Below, one piece after another: positions 1 through 7,084 of a DNA stretch of 64,000 bases. The stretch is from Alkalicoccobacillus porphyridii (GTDB lineage: Bacteria; Bacillota; Bacilli; Bacillales; Bacillaceae_D). The notes beneath the pieces were generated by a model. The model saw only the letters and a program-made list of their open reading frames with translations. It did not search any database and was not told the DNA's origin. The DNA lies in assembly GCF_007293315.1 (NCBI RefSeq), contig NZ_VLXZ01000010.1:1-64000 (forward strand), read 5' to 3'. The position numbers were made by a program, and so were the translations under genes. Numbering within the stretch: the stretch's first letter is position 1; each line of letters starts with the position of its first letter.

Positions 1-240
1 CCAAGAAAGAAGCTCTGCATAGCAAGAAGAACCAGCACAACACCAAGAGCCAGAGCGCGATACCAAGAAAGAAGCTCTGCATAGCAAGAAGAACCAGCAC
101 AACACCAAGAGCCAGAGCGCGATACCAAGAAAGAAGCTCCGTATACCAAGAAGAATAAGTGCCTTACCAAGAGCTCCACCTCCTTACCAAGATCAATTAG
201 GACCATAGCAAGAAGATCGAACGTTTACCAAGAAAGGACT
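1..240. repeat. 62-bp minisatellite built of ~20.7-bp CAAGA subunits
   Basis: Bases 1-62 recur almost exactly at 63-124, and a diverging third copy starts at 125. Inside each 62-bp unit the pentamer CAAGA comes back at 20-21 base spacing (2, 23, 44, 64), so the array is three subunits per superunit; looser CAAGA subunits continue to about 235. The array enters from beyond the window edge. No convincing coding sequence crosses it. It precedes the end of the Crp-like regulator gene, so it is extragenic. Confidence 0.85.
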
Positions 241-324
241 TCCCTCCTCGCGTATTGAAACATATCAATTTAAATCAAAACCCCTCTTTTCACAATGAAA
301 AGGGGTGTTTTGATTTGAAACAAC

Positions 325-969
325 TTATACCATTTCCATAAACGAGTCTGGTTGCAATAAAGTAATTTGTTTTCGTTGATATGATATCAGTCCGGTGGTG
401 GCCCATTTATTTAAAAGTTCTGTCACAGTTTGACGACTGCAGCCTATGAGGTGTGAAATTTCTTCGTGACTAATTGGTAGTTGAATTCTTTTGTTTTCGT
501 CAGTAAGTGAAGTAAGAAACCATGCTAATCTGTGTGTGACGGGTTGATTAATTAAATTTTCTATTGTTTTTCTGGAATCGAGTAGTCCTTGGGCAAGCAA
601 CGTCATCATATGGATACAGAGCCACTGGTTTTCGTCCATGAGCTTTTGCAGTGTCTGTACTTGTAGTGAGTAAATGGTACATTTTGTCATACAACGAGCT
701 GATCGTTCTCTTACCTGAAATCCTGCGAATGATTCCGTAACTCCAAATAATTCTTTTTCCTTACGCAGTAAAAAGGTCATGCCTTTCCCCGCTTCTATCT
801 CTCGTGACGTTTTAACCCAACCTTCTTTAATGTAATATACATGGTTTGGAGCTTCTCCCGAATGATAAATAAATTCTTTTTTTGAGTAGACTTTCTTTTT
901 TCCCTCTTTTTCAAACAGCTCTTTCACTTGAGAAATCTTGAACTCCTTCACTCTTACCCCTGCCTTCAT
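325..969 (-). CDS. Crp/Fnr-family transcriptional regulator
   Basis: A 214-residue protein with a cyclic-nucleotide-binding-like beta-barrel in roughly residues 10-125 and a C-terminal Crp-type winged helix (I-S-H-E-E-I-S-H-L-I-G-C-S-R-Q-T-V-T helix-turn-helix, about residues 165-190). No Fe-S cysteine cluster typical of Fnr is evident at the N terminus, so the effector is unknown. The gene is divergent from the SsuABC/TauABC-like importer at 1139-3720 and is the obvious candidate for its regulator. The ATG at 969 has no Shine-Dalgarno; a GTG at 951 preceded by AGGGG is a possible alternative start. Family assignment is firm, target is inferred from position. Confidence 0.88.
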   Translation of the reverse strand: MKAGVRVKEFKISQVKELFEKEGKKKVYSKKEFIYHSGEAPNHVYYIKEGWVKTSREIEAGKGMTFLLRKEKELFGVTESFAGFQVRERSARCMTKCTIYSLQVQTLQKLMDENQWLCIHMMTLLAQGLLDSRKTIENLINQPVTHRLAWFLTSLTDENKRIQLPISHEEISHLIGCSRQTVTELLNKWATTGLISYQRKQITLLQPDSFMEMV

Positions 970-1020
970 CCAGGAATTTAACCCTGTTTATTAAGGAATT
1001 ACAGGCATCCTTCAGAAAAA

Positions 1021-1073
1021 TGTCATTTATCCGACACAAAAACCTATTTAATCGATAAGATTAATGATATAAT
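1021..1073 (+). promoter_or_regulatory. Divergent control region with Crp-like half sites and a TATAAT box
   Basis: Between the regulator and the importer operon there is a perfect TATAAT at 1068-1073 without a good -35, which is common at activator-dependent promoters. Upstream, TGTC-N8-GACA at 1021-1036 is a short dyad of the kind bound by Crp/Fnr regulators, though it differs from the classical TGTGA-N6-TCACA. Assignment is by eye. Confidence 0.35.
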
Positions 1074-1138
1074 AGCACATAATTCATATAAATTAACTTG
1101 GAATAAGGATTTTTTCTATCTAAAGGGAGTGAATATTG

Positions 1139-1981
1139 ATGGCACAGGTTGTGCTAAAGAACATTCAAAAAGAATTTACAAAAAAAGATGTTCCGCTTAC
1201 TGTCTTAAAAGATATTGATATTGAGATAAATCGCGGGGAATTTGTTTCCTTACTCGGTCCTTCCGGCTGTGGCAAATCTACACTACTAAACTTGGTAGCG
1301 GGTCTTGAGAAGCAGACCTCCGGAGAGCTAACGGTTAATGGAAACATGATAAAAGGGCCAGGCAATGATCGAATTGTTGTTTTTCAAGAGTCCGGTTTAT
1401 TTCCTTGGATGAATGTTATTAATAATGTGATGTACGGCTTATTAATTAAGAAAATTCCTAAAGCCGAGGCTAAACAAAAAGCGATTGAGATTTTAAAAAT
1501 GGTTCATCTTGTTCAATTTCAAGACTCATATCCGCACGAATTATCCGGAGGTATGAAACAACGGGTGGCGATTGCGCGGGCACTTGTTATGGATCCAGAC
1601 ATTCTTCTTATGGATGAACCCTTTGCTGCATTAGATGAGCAAACTCGGATGGTGCTTCACAGGGAGCTAGAGTCGATTTGGAGAAAAACAGGAAAAACGA
1701 TTATTTTTGTTACACATAATATTCGAGAGTCATTAATGCTTTCAGATCGCATTCTTTTAATGGGAACCAGACCCGGCCATATTAAAAAGGAATACCGCGT
1801 CCAGGCTACCAGACCAAGAGATTCGGCTGACAGTGTGTTAGTAGATTTAGAAAGACGTATTTTGCGAGAGTTAGAACTAGAGATGGAGAAGGTATTAAAG
1901 GAGGAAATGGGAGATGACTACAATTATAAGGAGGATCACGTTTCTTCTCATCCTCATCGCAACATGGGAAGTGATATCTAA
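1139..1981 (+). CDS. ABC transporter ATP-binding protein, NitT/TauT/SsuB type
   Basis: ATPase that would energise import of sulfonate, taurine, nitrate/cyanate or a similar small anion. Walker A (G-P-S-G-C-G-K-S, about residue 40), Q-loop, the signature L-S-G-G-M-K-Q-R, Walker B I-L-L-M-D-E-P-F-A-A-L-D and the switch histidine (V-T-H-N-I) are all intact. ATG at 1139 is nine bases after GGGAG; a TTG at 1136 is in frame just before it. The final 68 bases overlap the permease gene, which is a long overlap for such an operon; the ATPase tail after K-E-E-M-G-D-D-Y looks unlike conserved family sequence and may be a read-on created by loss of an earlier stop. First gene of a three-gene operon. Confidence 0.92.
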   Translation: MAQVVLKNIQKEFTKKDVPLTVLKDIDIEINRGEFVSLLGPSGCGKSTLLNLVAGLEKQTSGELTVNGNMIKGPGNDRIVVFQESGLFPWMNVINNVMYGLLIKKIPKAEAKQKAIEILKMVHLVQFQDSYPHELSGGMKQRVAIARALVMDPDILLMDEPFAALDEQTRMVLHRELESIWRKTGKTIIFVTHNIRESLMLSDRILLMGTRPGHIKKEYRVQATRPRDSADSVLVDLERRILRELELEMEKVLKEEMGDDYNYKEDHVSSHPHRNMGSDI

Positions 1982-2702
1982 GTTAGGTCTCTTCCCTCAA
2001 TTTTTATGGCCGCCTCTTCTCATTCCAAATGATCCGGGCGGAGTAACTGTTTTTGGAACCTTAATTAATGGGTTGATTTCTGGCCAAATCTTGCAAGCTA
2101 CATTTACAACCCTTGGCAGACTTTTGATGGGTTTTGCAATAGCCATTACACTCGGATTACTCTTGGGCTATCTTATTGCTAGATATAAGTTAGTTGATGA
2201 CACGCTCGGATTTCTCGTAACCGCGTTACAATCTATTCCAAGTATCGTTTGGTTCCCGCTTGCTATCGTTTGGTTTGGGCTAGGTGTTCAAGCCATTCTA
2301 TTTATTGTAACCATTGGTGCCACTTGGACAATGACCGTATCTGCAAGCACCGGCTTTAAAAACGTGCCTCAGCTCTACACAAGGGTTGCCAAAACGATGG
2401 GGTCCTCTGGCCTACACATGTTTCGAACTGTGATCCTACCCGGATCAGTACCACATCTTATTTCCGGATTACGCGTGGCTTGGGCCTTTGCCTGGAGAGC
2501 CATTATGGCAGGGGAGCTTCTTGCAGGAAGTGGTGGACTAGGTCAGCTATTGGATATGGGTCGCTCCCTTCAATCAATGGATCTTGTTTTAAGTGTCATG
2601 ATTATTATTGGTATTGTAGGTACAATTATGGATCACTTTGTTTTTCTACGGATGGAACGCTCCATTGCAAAAAAATGGGGAACATCAAACAACTTAGCAT
2701 AA
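1914..2702 (+). CDS. ABC transporter permease, NitT/TauT/SsuC type
   Basis: A 262-residue membrane protein with about six hydrophobic segments and the cytoplasmic EAA-like loop (A-K-T-M-G-S-S-G-L-H-M-F-R, then L-P-G-S-V-P-H-L-I-S-G-L) that docks onto the ATPase; BPD_transp_1 family. ATG at 1914 follows the strong sequence AAAGGAGG and GGGAG within the upstream coding region, supporting this start and translational coupling. Substrate cannot be told from sequence alone; with its neighbours it forms a sulfonate/nitrate-type importer. Confidence 0.92.
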   Translation: MTTIIRRITFLLILIATWEVISKLGLFPQFLWPPLLIPNDPGGVTVFGTLINGLISGQILQATFTTLGRLLMGFAIAITLGLLLGYLIARYKLVDDTLGFLVTALQSIPSIVWFPLAIVWFGLGVQAILFIVTIGATWTMTVSASTGFKNVPQLYTRVAKTMGSSGLHMFRTVILPGSVPHLISGLRVAWAFAWRAIMAGELLAGSGGLGQLLDMGRSLQSMDLVLSVMIIIGIVGTIMDHFVFLRMERSIAKKWGTSNNLA

Positions 2703-2715
2703 AGGAGTTTTACTA

Positions 2716-3720
2716 ATGAAATTAAGAAACATGATGATAACACTTGCAGGATTAGGACTAATTACTACTGGTTGCGGTACCTCTGGTTCTAACGGTGAAC
2801 CAGCCGAGGAAGTAAGGATTGGTTACTTCCCTAACCTCACTCACATCTCGACTATTATTGCGCTTGAAAACGGCTATTTTGAAGAAGAATTAGGTGAGGA
2901 TATCACTATTGATACACGAACCTTTCCAGATGGAGGAGTGTTCATGGAGGCAATGGGAACAGACGCCATTGATGTAGGAACAGTCGGCCCAACTCCTGTC
3001 ATTAACAACTACATTAAAAACCCTACCTTTGAAATTATTGCCGGTGCGGTAAATGGTGGTGCGGTACTAGAAGTACGGAATGACGCTGGCATTGATAGTG
3101 TAGAAGACCTAGATGGCAAACGAGTAGCTATACCAACGATAGGCAGTACTCAAGATATCATGCTGATGAAGGAACTACAGGATCATGGAATGGACGTTAA
3201 TTCATCAGGTGGAACTGTAAACACCGTTCCACAAGCACCTGCAGATACGGCCGCTCTTTTTCTTGGAAATGATGTAGATGCTGCTGCAACACAAGAACCA
3301 TGGGGAATTAATCTTGAAACTCACGCCGATGCTAAGCTATTACTCGGACCTGAAGAGTTTGCTTGGGGTGAAGACTCTACAAACACCGTTCTTGCAGCTC
3401 GCCAAGACTTTACAGAGGAAAACCCGGAGCTCACACAAGCCATCCTAAGCGCTTATGTTCGCGCGGTTGATTTCATCAACGAAAACCCTGATGAAGCCAT
3501 CGATCTTTTTATCAATCACATTCAGGAAATCACAGGTAAAGAGCTGACCAGAGACGAGATTGAACAGGCTCTTGAACGAACATTCCCAACATACGAAATC
3601 AACGAAGATATCTTAACGGAGATGGCTAGCATAATTAAGGAAGCTGGTTATTCTACAAGTGATGATATTGATGGTTTAATTAATTTGGATTATCTGCAGG
3701 AAGTTTTAAATGAGCAATAA
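2716..3720 (+). CDS. NMT1/SsuA-like substrate-binding lipoprotein
   Basis: Extracytoplasmic binding protein of the importer. It has a short signal peptide with a lipobox-like I-T-T-G-C (acylated cysteine near residue 20), followed by a TauA/SsuA/NMT1-like fold starting at V-R-I-G-Y-F-P-N-L-T-H. Helical C-terminal half contains the conserved G-N-D-V-D-A-A-A-T-Q-E-P-W stretch. ATG at 2716 follows AAAGGAG. Third gene of the operon; ligand class (aliphatic sulfonate, taurine, nitrate or similar) is from family knowledge, not readable here. Confidence 0.9.
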   Translation: MKLRNMMITLAGLGLITTGCGTSGSNGEPAEEVRIGYFPNLTHISTIIALENGYFEEELGEDITIDTRTFPDGGVFMEAMGTDAIDVGTVGPTPVINNYIKNPTFEIIAGAVNGGAVLEVRNDAGIDSVEDLDGKRVAIPTIGSTQDIMLMKELQDHGMDVNSSGGTVNTVPQAPADTAALFLGNDVDAAATQEPWGINLETHADAKLLLGPEEFAWGEDSTNTVLAARQDFTEENPELTQAILSAYVRAVDFINENPDEAIDLFINHIQEITGKELTRDEIEQALERTFPTYEINEDILTEMASIIKEAGYSTSDDIDGLINLDYLQEVLNEQ

Positions 3721-3761
3721 GCAGAGGGGAAGTTGATCTGCAACTTCGTTAGTATTTAACT

Positions 3762-3812
3762 AAAAGATCCAAGTCATGCCATCAGCATAGGCATGGTTCG
3801 GATCTTTGTTTT
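3762..3812. terminator. Bidirectional intrinsic terminator
   Basis: Long imperfect inverted repeat, AAAGATCC..CATGCC pairing with GGCATG..GGATCTTT, followed on the plus strand by TTGTTTTC and flanked by A-rich sequence on the other side. It lies between the convergent importer operon and the DUF1186 gene and can serve both. Confidence 0.75.
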
Positions 3813-4742
3813 CTATAAGTGCTCATTATTCACACCTACTTGCTGCAGTCGTCTATCTTGGCTTGAAATGTGAAGGACAATCTCTTCTGAGAGTTCGAGT
3901 GTTTGATGAACATTCTCTAATGTGATAAACCATTCATCTACCCTTCCTTGCTCATAAGCTCTTTTAATTTCCTGATAGGTTTGATCAGGATATAAGGCTG
4001 TGCTCGACATAACAAGCTGTGTCATCACTTGCCAATTCTGCTCTTGCTTTAAACGATACTTATAATACGCCTGAACTTCACTGCGTTCTAATCGTTTCAT
4101 AAATACTAATATAACCAAGGCCCGAATAGCCTGGCCCCTTGCGTAGGGATACACATGCTCTGATTCAATCAAAAGCAGCAATCGCGAAAGATTTCCATCG
4201 TACACTGAAGCTAGAATTCTCGCTCCATCATCCTGCAAAAAATGAGCCATTGGATGTTCCTCATCCGTTTCAGTTTGCATAAAGGACTCAATGAATACTG
4301 GGAATAATGCTGTGGCACCAAGCTCAGCAAGCAGATAGAGGGCATACACATGACCCACATAGTGCGGATGCTGAGAGCGAGATGCTTCATCCTTCACTAG
4401 CTGTAATAAATATGGGATCACTAATTCTTCATGACGAATGATTTGCTGATATGCTTTTTTTGAAAGCTTACTGCCCTGCAGATAGCTAATCATCGAGAGT
4501 TCTTCAACCAACTGCCGCTCCTTGATTGAATCGCGATTTAATTTAAAATATTGTATGGATGGCTCTGAAAATATATTGTCGTTTCTATTGCCTTTATCAT
4601 CCACAATGTAATCAGTCAACCCTCTCTCTAGGGTATATAGCTTTGCTTGCGAAACCCCTGTCGGGCAGTTTGAAGCGATTGGAGGAATAAGAATATGTGT
4701 CGCTTGACTTAGATCTTTTACCTCCGTTATTTGATAAACCAT
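3813..4742 (-). CDS. DUF1186 domain protein
   Basis: A 309-residue, probably cytoplasmic, helix-rich protein. The segment P-H-Y-V-G-H-V-Y-A-L-Y-L-L-A-E-L-G through A-R-I-L-A-S-V-Y-D-G-N-L and Y-A-R-G-Q-A-I-R-A-L matches what I recall of the DUF1186 family, which is HEAT-like and of unknown function. An N-terminal ~70 residues lie outside that domain. Downstream neighbour on the same strand of the small protein at 4763-5041, with only 20 bases between, so the two may be co-transcribed. Function unknown. Confidence 0.75.
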   Translation of the reverse strand: MVYQITEVKDLSQATHILIPPIASNCPTGVSQAKLYTLERGLTDYIVDDKGNRNDNIFSEPSIQYFKLNRDSIKERQLVEELSMISYLQGSKLSKKAYQQIIRHEELVIPYLLQLVKDEASRSQHPHYVGHVYALYLLAELGATALFPVFIESFMQTETDEEHPMAHFLQDDGARILASVYDGNLSRLLLLIESEHVYPYARGQAIRALVILVFMKRLERSEVQAYYKYRLKQEQNWQVMTQLVMSSTALYPDQTYQEIKRAYEQGRVDEWFITLENVHQTLELSEEIVLHISSQDRRLQQVGVNNEHL

Positions 4743-4762
4743 CAGCTCACCCTTTAGCTTGA

Positions 4763-5041
4763 TTATAATTCTCTAGTCAGATCATTGAGTGGTTGCTTTG
4801 AACTTGCATAATAGGTGGACAGTAAGGTTTCTACCTCAATTCCATTAATCGTAAGACCTTGAATATTGCAGTCCTCAATCGCTATATTCGTTAGTTCGCA
4901 ATTACGAAGAACTACGTCATGGATCTTTTCATTTTCAATCCTTGAGTGAGATAAGCTTGACTGGATTTGTTCAGCAGAACGAAACCACCCTTTGAAACCT
5001 AAATGAAGATGATCTTTTTTTAAAAATGACGAGTAACCCAT
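4763..5041 (-). CDS. Small pentapeptide-like hypothetical protein
   Basis: A 92-residue protein whose middle (L-R-N-C-E-L-T-N-I-A-I-E-D-C-N-I-Q-G-L-T-I-N-G) has the five-residue rhythm of a short pentapeptide-repeat or beta-helix segment ending in G-L-T-I-N-G-I-E-V, a tail seen in small Bacillus pentapeptide proteins. The ATG follows a GGGGAGAGGAAGA stretch. It sits directly upstream of the DUF1186 gene. No function can be assigned. Confidence 0.65.
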   Translation of the reverse strand: MGYSSFLKKDHLHLGFKGWFRSAEQIQSSLSHSRIENEKIHDVVLRNCELTNIAIEDCNIQGLTINGIEVETLLSTYYASSKQPLNDLTREL

Positions 5042-5115
5042 TCTTCCTCTCCCCTTATTTTCTGATTTTTCTAACAGTATACTCTTTTTCGATTCATTCT
5101 GCCAAGTAAATAAAT

Positions 5116-5143
5116 AAAAAAAACCATCTTCTTATGAGATGGA
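5116..5143 (-). terminator. Intrinsic terminator (minus strand)
   Basis: On the minus strand CCATCTC-ATAAG-AAGATGG is followed by eight T residues. It would end minus-strand transcription from the 5654-6580 genes after it has crossed the repeat region 5160-5640. Confidence 0.7.
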
Positions 5144-5189
5144 GGGTTTGTGCAAAGGGCATATTGAAAGTGTTCAAGATTGAATAAAG

Positions 5190-5625
5190 GGCAGCTCATG
5201 ATCCATTTTTTAGTCTGTCACTCCCACAAATTGGGGGTACGTTTACCTCGGGAGTATCCTCGCTAACGAGCTAAGCCCTTTTATCTCAATAAACATTTTT
5301 ATCAAGGTCACTGAAAAAAGTCATCTAGAATTAAGATTATAGGCGCCGCTACAGGAGAACCCTACGCTTTCCACGGGAACGGCCTCAGCCCTTGAAGTGG
5401 AAGTGCGCCACTTCAATGTCGGTCTGCCTCGTTCTGTTCCGTAGGAGTCTACGGTTTCTCCTTCCGCTACTGTTCTGATCAAACAAATGACGAAGGTTCT
5501 TTTTAAGAAAATGAGGGCTGTTTTGACAAGAAGATTCACTATCATATAAAGCTTCTTTTTCAGTGGCCTCCTTTTCATCTCGCAGATGTCTGCCCTCCTA
5601 TATTGTCCGCTTGTTTGCTAAAGTC
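5190..5625. repeat. Extragenic repeat element, interrupted by a MITE
   Basis: The flanks of this region match a second copy at about 31498-31640: C-CACTCCC..AAA..GGGGG, then ttatctcaAtaaacatttt, then CGCAGATGTC-GCCCTCC and TTGTCCGCTTGTT. In the second copy these blocks are contiguous; here they are split by the 265-bp MITE at 5305-5569. The repeat therefore existed first. No open frame across it looks real. Confidence 0.7.
5305..5569. mobile_element. MITE-like element with 14-15 bp inverted ends
   Basis: Bounded by AGGTCACTGAAAAAAG (5305-5320) and CTTTTTCAGTGGCCT (5555-5569), which are inverted repeats of one another with one substitution and one base of length difference. The interior is GC-richer, contains a perfect GAAGTGG/CCACTTC hairpin at 5394-5414 and stretches (cgctttccacggg, ggagtctacgg) that resemble an extragenic palindromic repeat widespread in Bacillaceae. 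It encodes no transposase, so it would have been moved in trans. The 85-codon minus-strand frame inside it is not believed to be a gene. Confidence 0.7.
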
Positions 5626-5653
5626 GATCCTCTACTGTATTTTAACTGCTACA

Positions 5654-6025
5654 TTAATAAGAAGGATAATCCTCCAAACGCCCAAACCACTCGTAGCGGT
5701 TTGTGGAAATAAATTGATAGAGGCTTACTCCCAGCTTATCAATAAATGGAATGAATAAAATCAAACCTATTCCAGCTGTTAATGGTAAATTAAGCAGGAT
5801 TTTTCGTACCGTGTAAAACCCGGTTTTTATTTCGTTATTGGCTGTTATCATATGAATCTCATCATAGATATTGCGATTTTTAAGAAATCTGTACTTCGTA
5901 TGGTGAATCTCTTGTAGCGGGTACCACTCTAATCTATTTAGCCAATCCATTTTAGTCACAAACGTTTTGATCGATTGGCAAAGCGGACACTCGGCATCGA
6001 ATAAAATAAGATGTTTAGATGACAT
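5654..6025 (-). CDS. DCC-family (DUF393) thiol-disulfide oxidoreductase-like protein
   Basis: A 123-residue protein beginning with the hallmark L-I-L-F-D-A-E-C-P-L-C-Q, i.e. the DxxCxxC motif of the DUF393/DCC family (YuxK-like). Residues 75-100 form a hydrophobic segment. The family has a thioredoxin-like fold and is presumed redox-active, but no substrate is established. It lies nine bases after the histidine phosphatase gene on the same strand, suggesting an operon. Confidence 0.85.
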   Translation of the reverse strand: MSSKHLILFDAECPLCQSIKTFVTKMDWLNRLEWYPLQEIHHTKYRFLKNRNIYDEIHMITANNEIKTGFYTVRKILLNLPLTAGIGLILFIPFIDKLGVSLYQFISTNRYEWFGRLEDYPSY

Positions 6026-6034
6026 ACTTACCTC

Positions 6035-6580
6035 CTATGCTCTCCATAATCTTGTTGTAGATAGCGTACGGTCTTCGTCTGCAGTTACTAGATACACATC
6101 AGGATTGCTCAGCTCTCTCCATTCCTTAAAACCATATCTTGAATCGACATAATTCAGGAGCAGCGATAAAAGGTTCCCGTGCGTTACGATTGCTACTCTC
6201 TCCTCTTTGCCTTCAAGTACCTCATCCAGAACCTCTACAACTCTTTTTTGAGCCGTATGACTAGATTCTCCATTGCCTACCACTTGATCCATGTCTTGAA
6301 AGGACAACTCTAATTTATCTAACCAATCCTCTAAAGGTTTTTTGCTTAAAACACGCTCAGTTAATCTCATTTCCAAAGTTAGTTCAAGTTGTTTTTGCTC
6401 TACTAAGGGATTCACGGACTGCACTGCGCGAGTGAAAGGGCTTGAAATCACCCGTTCAATTTCCTCATGTGCGAGAAACTCTGCTAGCTTTTCAGCCTGA
6501 TGTCTTCCTTCCTCTGTAAGCTCTGCTTCTGGTTCTTGACCCGTTGCAGAACAGTGACGAATAAGATAGATAGATTTCAT
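6035..6580 (-). CDS. Histidine phosphatase (phosphoglycerate-mutase-like) family protein
   Basis: Branch of the histidine phosphatase superfamily. The phosphate-binding motif reads L-I-R-H-C-S-A-T instead of the usual L-I-R-H-G, with R and catalytic H kept; the partner E/H elements I-S-S-P-F-T-R-A and V-A-I-V-T-H-G-N-L are present. I start it at the ATG at 6580 because GGGGG lies nine bases upstream; an in-frame ATG at 6622 lacks a ribosome site. About 181 residues. Substrate unknown (small phospho-metabolite or phosphoprotein). Divergent from the DUF1801 gene. Confidence 0.85.
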   Translation of the reverse strand: MKSIYLIRHCSATGQEPEAELTEEGRHQAEKLAEFLAHEEIERVISSPFTRAVQSVNPLVEQKQLELTLEMRLTERVLSKKPLEDWLDKLELSFQDMDQVVGNGESSHTAQKRVVEVLDEVLEGKEERVAIVTHGNLLSLLLNYVDSRYGFKEWRELSNPDVYLVTADEDRTLSTTRLWRA

Positions 6581-6658
6581 AGGCTCATTCCCCCATAATA
6601 GACGTATACTCTTATTTACCATCCCTGCTTAAATTTAAACATGATTGGAGCTGGTCTA

Positions 6659-7084
6659 ATGTATGAACAAAAAACAAAACAAACAGATGCAAGTGTTATT
6701 GAATTTATTGAACAAGTAGATCATCCCAAAAAACGTGAAGACGCCTACAGGTTATTAGATTTATTCACTGAAACAAGTGGATATGAGGCAAAGATGTGGG
6801 GACCAAGTATTATTGGATTCGGACATTATCATTATCGCTATGATTCTGGTCACGAGGGGGATGCACCACTTGTCGGTTTCTCTCCGCGCAAAGCAAAAAT
6901 TAGTCTTTATTTTGCAACAGGTGATACTGAACGTGAACAACTCCTAGCTACTCTCGGTAAACACACGAGTGGCAAAGCCTGTGTGTATATTAATAAACTT
7001 GCTGATGTAGATGAAGACGTTCTTAAAAAGCTGATTCAACAGTCGATTCTTTTTTTACAGGAGCGTTATCCTACTAAAAAGTAA
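6659..7084 (+). CDS. DUF1801 (YdhG-like) domain protein
   Basis: About 141 residues. The pattern R-E-D-A-Y-R-L-L-D-L-F, M-W-G-P-S-I-I-G-F-G-H-Y-H-Y-R-Y and P-L-V-G-F-S-P-R-K-A-K-I-S-L-Y-F is characteristic of DUF1801 proteins, which share a fold with iron-sulfur/frataxin-like small domains but have no settled function. Start chosen at the ATG at 6659, nine bases after GGAG; the frame is open from 6641. Its stop codon directly abuts the stop of the convergent SgrR-like gene. Confidence 0.85.
   Translation: MYEQKTKQTDASVIEFIEQVDHPKKREDAYRLLDLFTETSGYEAKMWGPSIIGFGHYHYRYDSGHEGDAPLVGFSPRKAKISLYFATGDTEREQLLATLGKHTSGKACVYINKLADVDEDVLKKLIQQSILFLQERYPTKK

Noticed and set aside
1-240. CRISPR array
   Set aside because: Units are tandem without unique spacers of constant length and no cas genes are present; same holds for the arrays at 20.2-21.1 kb.
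5321-5578. 85-codon minus-strand frame
   Set aside because: Lies almost wholly inside the MITE and crosses its inverted end; codon pattern is not protein-like.
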